A stretch of 9,711 nucleotides of DNA from an uncultured Eisenbergiella sp. (GCA_947626725.1 CANQTI010000060.1:1-9711), one strand, 5' to 3'. Positions 1-7,523 are shown, numbered from the stretch's first letter. The notes: generated by a model from the letters alone, not told the origin. Translations and numbers: made by a program.

Positions 1-111
1 TAACCCCCGCGCTGACGCGCGGGGCCTCCATTCGCTCCGGGCCTGCGGCCCTGCGCTCATGGAGGACGCTCGTCAGAAAAAAAGGAACTCAGACGAGTTC
101 ATGCAAGCATG
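1..111. repeat. Hairpin-rich ~111-base repeat, copy 1
   Basis: Matches 140-251 with two substitution-type differences and one inserted base. In order, it holds an 8-bp stem (CCCCGCGC/GCGCGGGG, loop TGAC), a second fold closed by CCTCCA/TGGAGG with an inner GGGCC-TGC-GGCCC hairpin, an A7 run at 77-83, and the arm at 84-98. That arm is identical to one side of the rpoD terminator stem. The matching right arm does not follow this copy: after base 111 the sequence changes to an unrelated 28-base spacer. The left boundary may be cut by the window edge. No coding sequence is supported here. It could be a dispersed intergenic element or a local tandem duplication; the sequence alone does not decide. 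Confidence 0.85.
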
Positions 112-139
112 GTTTGTTGGCTTCCCACCACGAATGGAT

Positions 140-251
140 TAACCCCCGCGCTTTACGCGCGGGGCCTCCATTCGCTCCGGGCCTGCGGCCCTTCGCTCAT
201 GGAGGACGCTCGTCAGAAAAAAAGGAACTCAGACGAGTTCATGCAAGCATG
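140..251. repeat. Hairpin-rich ~111-base repeat, copy 2 (joins the rpoD terminator)
   Basis: Second copy of the unit at 1-111, one base longer because the first loop reads TTTAC instead of TGAC; it also differs at one base near 192. Both the GC stem and the CCTCCA/TGGAGG fold are kept, so the loop changes do not disturb pairing. Its final 28 bases form the left arm and inner stem of the terminator at 217-273, so the repeat boundary falls inside the terminator hairpin. The copies are 139 bases apart start to start, with the spacer at 112-139 showing no recognisable feature. Confidence 0.85.
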
Positions 252-273
252 ACTCGTCTGAGTTCCTTTTTTT
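217..273. terminator. Bidirectional intrinsic terminator downstream of rpoD
   Basis: A perfect 15-bp stem (224-238 with 252-266) is flanked by A7 (217-223) and T7 (267-273), which extend it to 22 bp. A single unpaired base is followed by an inner 5-bp stem CATGC/GCATG. Read on the minus strand it starts 12 bases after the rpoD stop and ends in a U7 run, as expected for factor-independent termination. The same structure would work on the plus strand for anything entering from the left. Confidence 0.93.
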
Positions 274-284
274 CTTCCTCGCTG

Positions 285-1394
285 TTAATCCAGGTAGTCC
301 TTCAGTTTGCGGCTGCGGCTGGGGTGGCGGAGCTTGCGGAGCGCTTTCGCCTCGATCTGGCGGATGCGTTCGCGGGTGACGGAGAATTCCTTTCCAACCT
401 CCTCCAGCGTCCTGGCGCGGCCGTCGTCCAGGCCAAAGCGCAGGCGGAGCACCTTCTGCTCCCGTTCGGTGAGGGTGCCCAGCACCTCCACCAGCTGTTC
501 CTTCAGCAGGGTGAAGGCGGCAGCGTCAGCGGGAACCGGCACATTGTCGTCCTGTATGAAGTCGCCCAGGTGGCTGTCCTCCTCCTCGCCGATGGGGGTC
601 TCCAGGGATACCGGCTCCTGTGAGATCTTCAGGATCTCGCGCACCCGGTCCACCGGCATCTTCATCTCCTCGGAGATCTCCTCCGGGGTAGGTTCGCGGC
701 CCAGCTCCTGCAGAAGCTGTCTGCTGACACGGATCAGTTTATTGATGGTCTCCACCATGTGCACCGGAATGCGGATCGTCCTGGCCTGGTCCGCGATGGC
801 GCGGGTGATGGCCTGGCGGATCCACCAGGTCGCGTAGGTAGAGAACTTATAGCCTTTTCGGTAATCGAACTTTTCCACAGCCTTGATCAGCCCCAGATTC
901 CCCTCCTGAATCAGGTCCAGGAACAGCATGCCGCGTCCCACATAACGCTTCGCGATGCTGACCACCAGACGCAGGTTGGCCTCGGCCAGGCGCTTTTTGG
1001 CGCTCTCATCCCCCATTTCCATCCGCTTGGCCAGGTCGATCTCTTCCTCGGCCGAAAGCAGCGGTACTTTTCCGATCTCCTTCAGATACATACGGACCGG
1101 ATCCTCTATGCTGACGCCATCCGGAATCGTGAGATCCAGATTTTCCACATCCACATCTTCCTCGGCCAGAAGGATCTCTTCGTCAGGAATATCATCCTCT
1201 TCCGTGATGCGCAGCACATCTATATTGTTCTTTTCCAGCGTTTCCAATATTTCGTCGAACTGTTCTTCTTCCAGATGCAGCTCCGCGAAGTAATCGCTGA
1301 TCTCCTGATACTCCAGCACATTCTTTTTCTTCTTTGCCATTGCCAGGAGGCCTTTCAGCTTCTCGTCAAATTTCGCTCTTGTGTTTTCGTCCAT
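285..1394 (-). CDS. rpoD: RNA polymerase primary sigma factor (SigA/RpoD)
   Basis: Housekeeping sigma factor that directs RNA polymerase to -10/-35 promoters. Counting from the upstream ATG at 1406 (373 residues), there is a short acidic region 1.1 (about 1-95), region 1.2 from SIEDPVRMYLKEIG (99-112), and region 2 with the RpoD signature DLIQEGNLGLIKAVEKFD (164-181) and the -10-reading helix YATWWIRQAITRAIADQ (191-207). Region 3 follows at about 215-300, and region 4 has the -35 helix-turn-helix at 332-360 (TLEEVGKEFSVTRERIRQIE). Full length for Firmicutes. I chose the second ATG (MDENTRAKF, 369 residues) because AGGAAGG abuts the first ATG with no spacer but lies about 9-12 bases from the second; the first (1406) remains possible. 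Last gene of the dgt-dnaG-rpoD set, 41 bases after dnaG. Confidence 0.97.
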   Translation of the reverse strand: MDENTRAKFDEKLKGLLAMAKKKKNVLEYQEISDYFAELHLEEEQFDEILETLEKNNIDVLRITEEDDIPDEEILLAEEDVDVENLDLTIPDGVSIEDPVRMYLKEIGKVPLLSAEEEIDLAKRMEMGDESAKKRLAEANLRLVVSIAKRYVGRGMLFLDLIQEGNLGLIKAVEKFDYRKGYKFSTYATWWIRQAITRAIADQARTIRIPVHMVETINKLIRVSRQLLQELGREPTPEEISEEMKMPVDRVREILKISQEPVSLETPIGEEEDSHLGDFIQDDNVPVPADAAAFTLLKEQLVEVLGTLTEREQKVLRLRFGLDDGRARTLEEVGKEFSVTRERIRQIEAKALRKLRHPSRSRKLKDYLD

Positions 1395-1435
1395 GTCCGT
1401 CAACATCCTTCCTGTATCTGATTCTATTGTGAACG

Positions 1436-3208
1436 CTATTGCAGTGAAATATGCGTTTTGCTAAGTTCTTCCAACAGCTTCTTCCCCGCGACCGCGCGCC
1501 TTAAGGCCTCTACATCCGTCCCCATACTCGCGCAGTCCCGCTCGTAACTCTGGCGCTTAACCGCACACACAATATCGTGAAAAGCTTTTTCCTGTCCCTG
1601 CGGGCTGTCGGGCTGCAGGATTTTCGTGTGGAAAAGAGAGGCCGCTTCCCGCTGTCCGGTTTCGTCCTCAAACATGCTGATGATAGCGGCCGGATTCACC
1701 TGCCCGCTTTCCGCCTCTTCAAGCAGGCGCTGCGCCACCGTTCTGTAGATCCCTTCCGAAAAATCTTCCGCGGAAATATACTTGCTGATCCTCGCATACA
1801 GCTCCGGCCGGTCCGCCAGCCAGGTGAGCAGAAGTTTTTCGTTGTGGATCTGTCTGTCCTGCGCCGTCTCTTTGGAAGAGGTCCCGGATTTAGGCCGTAT
1901 TACCGGCTGCGCCAGTCCGGTCTGAGCCGCATAGCTTCCCACAAGCCTGCGCAGATTTTCAAAGCCGATGTGGTATCTCTGAGCCGCCGCCTCGATGTAA
2001 TTTTCCCGTTCTATCTCTTCCGAAAACTCGCACAGCTTCCGAGCGACGGCGCGCTGGAACTCCGTTTTGGCCTGGGGATCCTGCAGGTCATAGCCCTTTT
2101 TCAGCTGTTCCAGCTCGAAAAAGAAACTGTTTCCGGCGTTGTCCAGCCGTTTCTGGAATTCCTCAGCCCCCAGCGCTTTTATGAACTCATCCGGATCCTT
2201 ATAAGGCGTCAGATCGATGACCTTTCCCGTCATCCCCGCTTCCTTCAGGATGCCGATGGCCCGCAGCGCCGCGTTTACCCCGGCGCCGTCGCTGTCATAG
2301 GAGAGCAGCACTTCCCGGGAATACCGCTTCAAAAGGCTCGCCTGACCGGCTGTAAACGCGGTTCCCAACGATGCCACCGCCTGATTGAAGCCGGCCTGAT
2401 GCATGGCAATGACGTCCATATATCCTTCACAGAGGATGAAGCTGCCCTTCCGGCTTGTCCGCGCATGATTCAGACCGTACAGATTGCGGCTCTTATCGAA
2501 GATCTCCGTCTCCGGTGAATTCAGGTACTTCGGTTTGGCATCTCCCATGACTCGGCCGCCGAATCCGATGACCCGATGGTTGATGTCCTGAATCGGGAAC
2601 ATCACCCGATTCCAGAATTTGCCGGAAAGCCCCTGCCGTTCGTCCGCGCTGGCCAGCCCGGCTTCCCGAATCAGATCTTCTCCGTATCCCTTTGATTTGA
2701 GATATCCGATCAGATCCCTGCCGTTCAGTCCGGAATAGCCCAACCCGAACCGATTCATCGTCTCGTCCGTAAGCTGTCTGTTTTTCAGGTACTCATAGCC
2801 TATCCTTCCCTGCTGCCTGCGGAGCTGATAATAGAAGAAGGTGGCCGCCTCCTTATTGACCGCCAGAAGTCTGGCACGCCGGCTCTGCGCCCTTTTCATC
2901 TCCTGGGAATATTCCATCTCCGGCAGCGCCACGCCGGCGCGATCCGCCAGCGCCTTGACGGCCTCCTGGAAAGACCAGTTCTCATATTCCATCAGAAAAG
3001 TGATCACATTGCCGCCGGCGCCGCAGCCAAAGCAGTAATACATCTGTTTGGATGCGGAGACGGAAAAGGAAGGCGATTTTTCATTATGGAACGGACACAG
3101 GCCGAAATAGTTGCTGCCCTTTTTCTGCAGCCGCACATAGCCCGAGATCACGTCCACAATATTGTTCCTCGCCCGGATCTCTTCGATCAGCTCATCAGGA
3201 TAATACAT
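1436..3208 (-). CDS. dnaG: DNA primase DnaG
   Basis: Synthesises RNA primers for lagging-strand replication, working with the replicative helicase. The 590-residue protein has the normal family size and layout. An N-terminal CHC2 zinc-binding domain carries ligands C38, H41, C59 and C62 (CPFH and CFGC motifs). The RNA polymerase core includes the basic motif VIGFGGRVMGD (213-223). The TOPRIM domain has E261 in CEGYMDV and the metal-binding D305/D307 in SYDSDGAG. A C-terminal helicase-interaction region runs from about 450. The start is supported by AAGGAG at 3215-3220, six bases upstream. It begins 20 bases after the dgt stop and ends 41 bases before rpoD, the classical primase-sigma pairing. 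No interruption or missing key residue is seen. Confidence 0.97.
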   Translation of the reverse strand: MYYPDELIEEIRARNNIVDVISGYVRLQKKGSNYFGLCPFHNEKSPSFSVSASKQMYYCFGCGAGGNVITFLMEYENWSFQEAVKALADRAGVALPEMEYSQEMKRAQSRRARLLAVNKEAATFFYYQLRRQQGRIGYEYLKNRQLTDETMNRFGLGYSGLNGRDLIGYLKSKGYGEDLIREAGLASADERQGLSGKFWNRVMFPIQDINHRVIGFGGRVMGDAKPKYLNSPETEIFDKSRNLYGLNHARTSRKGSFILCEGYMDVIAMHQAGFNQAVASLGTAFTAGQASLLKRYSREVLLSYDSDGAGVNAALRAIGILKEAGMTGKVIDLTPYKDPDEFIKALGAEEFQKRLDNAGNSFFFELEQLKKGYDLQDPQAKTEFQRAVARKLCEFSEEIERENYIEAAAQRYHIGFENLRRLVGSYAAQTGLAQPVIRPKSGTSSKETAQDRQIHNEKLLLTWLADRPELYARISKYISAEDFSEGIYRTVAQRLLEEAESGQVNPAAIISMFEDETGQREAASLFHTKILQPDSPQGQEKAFHDIVCAVKRQSYERDCASMGTDVEALRRAVAGKKLLEELSKTHISLQ

Positions 3209-3228
3209 GCCAAACTCCTTATGTATGC

Positions 3229-4233
3229 CTAATAGCGCCAGGATTTTGGGATATACAGCTCTTCATACTTCGCGACGGCGAAACGGTCCGTCATGCTGCC
3301 CACATAATCGCAGACCACCCGTTCCAGCGGTTCGCCCCGTTCCAACAGTCCCTGAAAATCCTCCGGAAGGACACCCGGATGATGGAGATAATAATCATAC
3401 AGCGTCTCCATCAAAATCTCCGCTTTTCCTTCCTCCCCTTTGGCCTGCGGATTCTGATAAACCCGTTCAAACATGAACTGTCTCAGCCTCTGCATCGCCT
3501 CCGCCACCGGTTCGGACATAAGGATCTCGCCTCTGCCGCTGCTGGCAGACACGATATCATGAATGAAATGATCCAGCCGCTCTCCTGTAGTCGTACCGAT
3601 CACCTCTGTGATCTGCGGCGGAACGTCCGCCTCCGTCAGGATACCCGCCCGAATGGCATCATCCATATCGTGATGAATATAGGCGATCTTGTCCGAAAGC
3701 CGCACTACGCGGCCCTCCAGCGTTATGGGATGGCCCTTTGTCTGATGATTGCGGATGCCGTCCCGCACCTCAAAGGTCAAATTCAGCCCCTGTCCGTCCT
3801 TTTCCAGAAGGTCCACCGTGCGCACCCCCTGAACGGCGTGGTCAAAGCCGTAGGGGCAGACCCGGTTCAGCGCCCGCTCCCCGGCATGGCCGAAGGGCGT
3901 ATGCCCCAGATCGTGGCCCAGCGCAATGGCCTCCACGAGCTCCTCATTGAGCCGCAGCGCCCTGGCGATGGTTCTGGCGTTCTGGGATACCTCCAGCGTA
4001 TGCGTCAGTCTCGTGCGGTAATGGTCCCCCATGGGGGATAAAAAAACCTGGGTCTTGTCCTTCAGGCGGCGAAACGATTTGCTGTGAATGATCCGGTCCC
4101 GGTCCCGCTGAAAAACGGGACGGATATCGCACTGCTCTTCATCGCGCAGCCTGCCCGCGGACTCTCTGCTTTTGGCGGCATAGGGGCTTAAATATTCTTC
4201 CTCCCATTTTTCCAGACTTTCACGGATATTCAA
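3229..4233 (-). CDS. dgt: dGTPase-like HD-domain deoxynucleotide triphosphohydrolase
   Basis: Predicted to hydrolyse dNTPs, typically dGTP, to the nucleoside plus triphosphate, tuning the dNTP pool used in replication. From the TTG start the protein has 334 residues. The HD metal-binding set is visible: H78 (LTHTLEV), the H107-D108 pair in GHDLGHTPFGHAGE, and D181 in RLSDKIAYIHHD. The upstream motif SFRRLKDKTQVF (53-64) is typical of Dgt proteins. The open frame extends to another TTG at 4257, but the chosen TTG at 4231-4233 has a perfect AGGAGG (4241-4246) seven bases upstream, whereas the distal one lies inside the preceding gene. Only 13-14 bases separate it from the hydrolase stop and 20 from dnaG, so it is surely co-transcribed. 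dgt in front of dnaG is usual in Clostridia. Exact substrate preference is not readable from sequence. Confidence 0.92.
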   Translation of the reverse strand: MNIRESLEKWEEEYLSPYAAKSRESAGRLRDEEQCDIRPVFQRDRDRIIHSKSFRRLKDKTQVFLSPMGDHYRTRLTHTLEVSQNARTIARALRLNEELVEAIALGHDLGHTPFGHAGERALNRVCPYGFDHAVQGVRTVDLLEKDGQGLNLTFEVRDGIRNHQTKGHPITLEGRVVRLSDKIAYIHHDMDDAIRAGILTEADVPPQITEVIGTTTGERLDHFIHDIVSASSGRGEILMSEPVAEAMQRLRQFMFERVYQNPQAKGEEGKAEILMETLYDYYLHHPGVLPEDFQGLLERGEPLERVVCDYVGSMTDRFAVAKYEELYIPKSWRY

Positions 4234-4247
4234 AAAGGGGCCTCCTT

Positions 4248-5144
4248 TTATCTGCAAATATCATAGATGAATTCCGCATTTCTTTCCATGGCCTCATAGG
4301 CGGTCTTGAAGGGGGACATCTGGAACACGTGCCACATTCCTTTGTAGACGTCAATCTTCACCGAAACATTCGCTTTGATGAGACGTTTGTGCAGCATGGT
4401 CGCATCCGAGAGCAGCATCTCGTTGTCTCCGACCTGAATGTATACCGGCGGGAACCCGGAAAAGTCCCCGAACAGCGGCGAAATCAGCGGATCCGTCAAA
4501 TCCTGCCCTCCGGCATAGTTTTCCGTCATCCGGGCCAGATATTCCGGATTTAAGACCGGGTCCACATTGGCCCTGGTCTGATGGCTCCTGCCCGATGCCG
4601 TCAGATCGGTCCAGGGGGAAAGCAGCACCAGCCCTCTGGGCAAAAGCCGCTTCTGTCTTTTCAGGGAATGCACCAGGGTCAGCGCCAGATTTCCGCCTGC
4701 GGAATCTCCGGCCACGATCACATCCCGGGCACCGTATCCGTAGTGCATCAGGTAATCCCACGCCCGGACAGCATCCTCCGGCGCGGCAGGCCAGGGAAAT
4801 TCCGGAGCGAGCCGATAATTGAAGCAGAACACATCCATGGAGGTGGAATCGGCCAGCTTGGTGGTCAGCGTCCGGGCATACACCGTGCTTCCCGTGGAAT
4901 AACCGCCGCCATGACAATAGAGAATCACATACTTTTTCATATGGGCGCGCTGCACATGCACCCATTCGCACTCCATATCATCCACCTTCACCGGAATATA
5001 TTCCGCACCGCGCTCCGTCCCCAGAAGCGCCCCGATCCTGTCCTGAGAATGGCGGTGTTTGTCGATGTCCGGCTGTTCCACAAGGCCGTGCACCCTGCGG
5101 ATTACGTGCATCAGATTCTGATTCTGTTTTTCTCCGAGCGCCAT
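4248..5144 (-). CDS. Alpha/beta hydrolase, HSL-type esterase
   Basis: A 298-residue serine hydrolase of the hormone-sensitive-lipase-like (esterase family IV) fold, likely a cytosolic carboxylesterase acting on small acyl esters. The oxyanion-hole motif HGGG lies at 78-81 followed by the usual Tyr, the nucleophile elbow GDSAGG has S148, the probable acid is D240 (QVGDNEML) and the base H272 (GMWHVF). The FNYRLAPE block (108-115) is also diagnostic. There is no signal peptide. AGGAGG at 5150-5155 sits five bases before the ATG. It is the first gene of the cluster leading into dgt-dnaG-rpoD and overlaps the dgt ribosome binding region; a promoter lies at 5187-5215. It is divergent from an acyltransferase-like gene, so a linked ester metabolism is possible. 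The physiological substrate is unknown. Confidence 0.93.
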   Translation of the reverse strand: MALGEKQNQNLMHVIRRVHGLVEQPDIDKHRHSQDRIGALLGTERGAEYIPVKVDDMECEWVHVQRAHMKKYVILYCHGGGYSTGSTVYARTLTTKLADSTSMDVFCFNYRLAPEFPWPAAPEDAVRAWDYLMHYGYGARDVIVAGDSAGGNLALTLVHSLKRQKRLLPRGLVLLSPWTDLTASGRSHQTRANVDPVLNPEYLARMTENYAGGQDLTDPLISPLFGDFSGFPPVYIQVGDNEMLLSDATMLHKRLIKANVSVKIDVYKGMWHVFQMSPFKTAYEAMERNAEFIYDICR

Positions 5145-5186
5145 GCAAGCCTCCTGCCGTCCGTAACTCCATACCTACTCATAATA

Positions 5187-5215
5187 ATCTTATCACAAAA
5201 CGGACGGGGCGTAAA
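5187..5215 (-). promoter_or_regulatory. Predicted promoter of the hydrolase-dgt-dnaG-rpoD cluster
   Basis: On the minus strand, TTTACG (5210-5215) and TAAGAT (5187-5192) are separated by exactly 17 bases, each matching the sigma-70 consensus at four of six positions. It lies 43 bases upstream of the hydrolase start. An 8-base inverted repeat, CCGTCCGT (5157-5164) and ACGGACGG (5200-5207), brackets the -10 box; one arm is between the boxes, so it would act as DNA rather than RNA. Confidence 0.55.
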
Positions 5216-5236
5216 GAACGATACGACGATTCCCGG

Positions 5237-5265
5237 TTGTTTTTTCACGGAAAAATGTGTATACT
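5237..5265 (+). promoter_or_regulatory. Predicted promoter of the acyltransferase-like gene
   Basis: TTGTTT (5237-5242) and TATACT (5260-5265) are 17 bases apart, and a TG two bases before the -10 box gives an extended -10 character. The match is better than for the opposing promoter. The two promoters are back to back with about 20 bases between their -35 boxes, so binding of one regulator could affect both. Confidence 0.65.
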
Positions 5266-5275
5266 GAAAAAAACA

Positions 5276-5311
5276 GCGGCCCGCCATATTTCCTGTATGG
5301 ATTTTCGCCGC
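5276..5311 (+). other. Stem-loop in the 5' leader of the acyltransferase-like gene
   Basis: Two stacked helices, GCGGC/GCCGC (5276-5280 with 5307-5311) and CCATA/TATGG (5284-5288 with 5296-5300), sit between the predicted transcription start and the ribosome binding site GAGGAAGG (5318-5325). There is no U run, so it is not a terminator. It may affect mRNA stability or translation, or be incidental. Confidence 0.35.
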
Positions 5312-5331
5312 AGATCTGAGGAAGGCACCGA

Positions 5332-6621
5332 ATGCAGACGACTCAAAAGACATCTTTCCGGATCTGGTATAAACTGGATCTTTCCGCCATCGTCTACCCG
5401 ACGCTCCAGCGCAGGGATTTCTCCTCCGTCTATCGGCTCTCCGTACTTCTGACGCAGGACATCCAGCCGGACGTTCTCCAGCATGCCGTAAACCTGTCCC
5501 TGAAACGCTTTCCTACCTACAAGGTTTCCATGCGCAAAGGGCTCTTCTGGCGTTATCTGGAGCCCAACGACCGGCCCGGCCCTTTCGTGTGCCCGGACGT
5601 GCGCAACTTCTGCATGCCCATGTCCTTTCACAGCAAAGACGGCTACCTGATCCGTTTCTATTATTACGGCAGACGGATCTCCCTGGAGGCCCATCACAGT
5701 CTCGGGGACGGTACCGGAGCCATGTATCTGCTCCAAACCGTCACCGCGGTCTACCTGCGCCTGTTGGGCCATCCCGTCACGAATCAATATTTTGTCATGG
5801 ATATCGATGAGCAGCCGGACCCGGAAGAACTGGAGGACGCCTATATGCGCTATGCCAACGCCCAGGTATGTCCGCAGCGTCCCGCCGGGAAGACCTACCG
5901 GATCAGAGGCAGCCGGGAACCGTTTCACACGCTCAATGTTATTGACGGCATTCTCTCGGTACAGGAGGTTGCTGCGGCCGCACACAAATACGGGGCTTCT
6001 ATCACCGAATACCTGAATGCGGTGCTGCTTTTCTCCCTCCTGCAGAAACAGGAAGAGGAATTTCACCGCCGCCTGCGCCCCGTGCGCATCGCCATGCCGG
6101 TGAACCTGCGCCGGTTCTTCCCTTCCAAAACGCTGCGCAATTTTATCACGATGGTATATCCGTCCGTCGATCCCCGTCTCGGCACATATACTTTCGAAGA
6201 AGTGGTCCTTCACGTGCACCGTTACATGCGCTATTATATTAATGAAAAGTTCCTGCGGGGCGATATCACCACCAACGCCTCCACCAAAAGGAATCCCCTG
6301 ATTCGGATCGTGCCGCTTTTCATCAAGGATTTCTTTGTGCGGATTTTCTACGCCAGGGTCCAGGATCGCAACTCTTCCGCCGGCCTCACCAATATGGGCG
6401 CGCTCCAAGTGCCCGATGACATGAAACCATGGCTGGAGCGCTTCGACATCTACATGGGAATCCCCTATTCCCGGCGAACCAACTGCGCGATCATAAGCTA
6501 TGAAGATGTTCTGACGGTAAACTTTGCCAGCTGCATCCGGGAAGCCGATGTGGAACGGCGTTTTTTCCGCCGCCTGGTGGAAGACGGCATCAAAGTCACC
6601 ATTGAAAGCAACCGTTCCTGA
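5332..6621 (+). CDS. Condensation-domain-like acyl/alcohol acyltransferase
   Basis: A 429-residue protein of the CoA-dependent acyltransferase superfamily, which includes alcohol acetyltransferases, condensation domains and chloramphenicol acetyltransferase. The catalytic motif HHSLGDG (HHxxxDG) is at 121-127, preceded by the strand-rich RFYYYGRRISLEAHH stretch, and a second conserved block is RIAMPVNLRRFFP around 258-270. The size fits a stand-alone two-subdomain enzyme, with no carrier protein or adenylation domain beside it. It probably transfers an acyl group from CoA to an alcohol or amine; the real substrates cannot be read here. No signal peptide is apparent. GAGGAAGG six bases before the ATG fixes the start. 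It is transcribed away from the HSL-type esterase and is followed 175 bases later by a zinc-ribbon membrane protein on the same strand. Confidence 0.85.
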   Translation: MQTTQKTSFRIWYKLDLSAIVYPTLQRRDFSSVYRLSVLLTQDIQPDVLQHAVNLSLKRFPTYKVSMRKGLFWRYLEPNDRPGPFVCPDVRNFCMPMSFHSKDGYLIRFYYYGRRISLEAHHSLGDGTGAMYLLQTVTAVYLRLLGHPVTNQYFVMDIDEQPDPEELEDAYMRYANAQVCPQRPAGKTYRIRGSREPFHTLNVIDGILSVQEVAAAAHKYGASITEYLNAVLLFSLLQKQEEEFHRRLRPVRIAMPVNLRRFFPSKTLRNFITMVYPSVDPRLGTYTFEEVVLHVHRYMRYYINEKFLRGDITTNASTKRNPLIRIVPLFIKDFFVRIFYARVQDRNSSAGLTNMGALQVPDDMKPWLERFDIYMGIPYSRRTNCAIISYEDVLTVNFASCIREADVERRFFRRLVEDGIKVTIESNRS

Positions 6622-6648
6622 GAGCGAACTGGAGATCCGATGCCCGAA

Positions 6649-6674
6649 CGAAGGGGCCCGCGGCCGCTCCTTCG
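6649..6674 (+). other. GC-rich stem-loop in the gap between two plus-strand genes
   Basis: The 9-bp stem CGAAGGGGC/GCTCCTTCG (one G-U pair) with an 8-base loop lies 28 bases after the acyltransferase stop. No T run follows, so it is not a standard terminator; it could stabilise the upstream mRNA end or cause pausing. The rest of the 175-base gap (6622-6796) shows no supportable gene. Confidence 0.35.
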
Positions 6675-6796
6675 GAACGCTCCTCCAAACAGACACACCG
6701 CGGCCGATCTTTGGGCACCGTTACGCTTTCTCCATTCATCGGCGCATGACTGCGCTTTGACCCTGATATGCCGCATTCGCGGCGGAAAGGAGATCC

Positions 6797-7501
6797 ATGT
6801 CCTACTGTGTAAACTGCGGGGTGAAGCTGGACGCTTCCCTGACACGCTGTCCGCTCTGCGGCACACCTGTCCTGAATCCGAATGAATTCCGTCTCTCGGC
6901 GCCGTCCTCCCCTTTTCCGGAAGAAAAAGGACAGGCAGAGGTGGTGAAAAGCCGGGATCTGGCAATCCTGCTTCTCGTCGTACTGCTCTCCACCTCAGCG
7001 GTCTGCGGCCTTCTGAACCTGCTTGTCTTTTCCCGGAGCGCCTGGTCCTTCTACGTCATCGGCGCCTGTCTCCTGATCGGGGTGCTGGCCTTTCCTGCCG
7101 TGATCCATACGCACTTCTCCATCTACTGCTGTCTGCTCTGCGACGGCATGGCCGCGGCATTTTATCAGTATATGATCAGTTTCAATACCTCCGGGCGGGA
7201 ATGGTTTTTCCGGCTCGCGCTGCCGCTGACGGCCTTTGTCACAGTGCTGGCCATTCTCTTCGCCTTTCTGGTGCGCAAAATATCCTCGGCCTTTCTGATG
7301 GTGGCGCTGTATTGCTTCCTGGAGCTGGCCGCCCTGTGCGTGGGCATCGAACTGCTCATCCGGCATTTTCTCTGCCTTCCGCTGCGCCTCACCTGGTCGG
7401 CCATTCTTCTCGCCATCTGCACCGTCATCGTCGTCGCGCTGATCACGCTTCTGGCGCTGACACCGCTGCGCAACGAGGTGCGCAAGCGCCTGCATTTCTG
7501 A
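6797..7501 (+). CDS. Zinc-ribbon multi-pass membrane protein (DUF6320-like)
   Basis: A 234-residue protein of unknown function. The N-terminus has a rubredoxin-like zinc ribbon with C4-x2-C7 and C18-x2-C21 (SYCVNCGVKL and RCPLCGTP). A proline/glutamate-rich linker (about 30-52) leads to roughly six hydrophobic segments near 54-77, 82-104, 108-126, 137-159, 163-187 and 199-221. The tail is short and basic (NEVRKRLHF). The ribbon is predicted to be cytoplasmic with the rest in the membrane. AAAGGAG lies five bases upstream of the ATG. It follows an acyltransferase-like gene on the same strand, a pairing I recall from Lachnospiraceae genomes, so a joint envelope or ester-related role is possible but unproven. 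I recognise the family only by layout; the DUF number is from memory. Confidence 0.85.
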   Translation: MSYCVNCGVKLDASLTRCPLCGTPVLNPNEFRLSAPSSPFPEEKGQAEVVKSRDLAILLLVVLLSTSAVCGLLNLLVFSRSAWSFYVIGACLLIGVLAFPAVIHTHFSIYCCLLCDGMAAAFYQYMISFNTSGREWFFRLALPLTAFVTVLAILFAFLVRKISSAFLMVALYCFLELAALCVGIELLIRHFLCLPLRLTWSAILLAICTVIVVALITLLALTPLRNEVRKRLHF

Positions 7502-7523
7502 GGGCGGCCGTCACCCGCACCTA

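Noticed and set aside
114..623. 169-codon plus-strand frame over the repeat and the end of rpoD
   Set aside because: It is antisense to the conserved region 4 of sigma and passes through the terminator hairpin.
5245..6696. 483-codon open frame on the minus strand opposite the acyltransferase gene
   Set aside because: The plus strand carries a proper promoter, ribosome binding site and the HHxxxDG motif. The antisense frame has no recognisable motif and is a by-product of GC-rich codon usage.
6640..6885. Small frame in the 6622-6796 gap, preceded by GGAGATCC as also seen before the 6797 gene
   Set aside because: It overlaps the zinc-ribbon gene start by 89 bases in another frame and shows no domain. 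The shared 8-base word is a ribosome-binding-like motif and may be chance.
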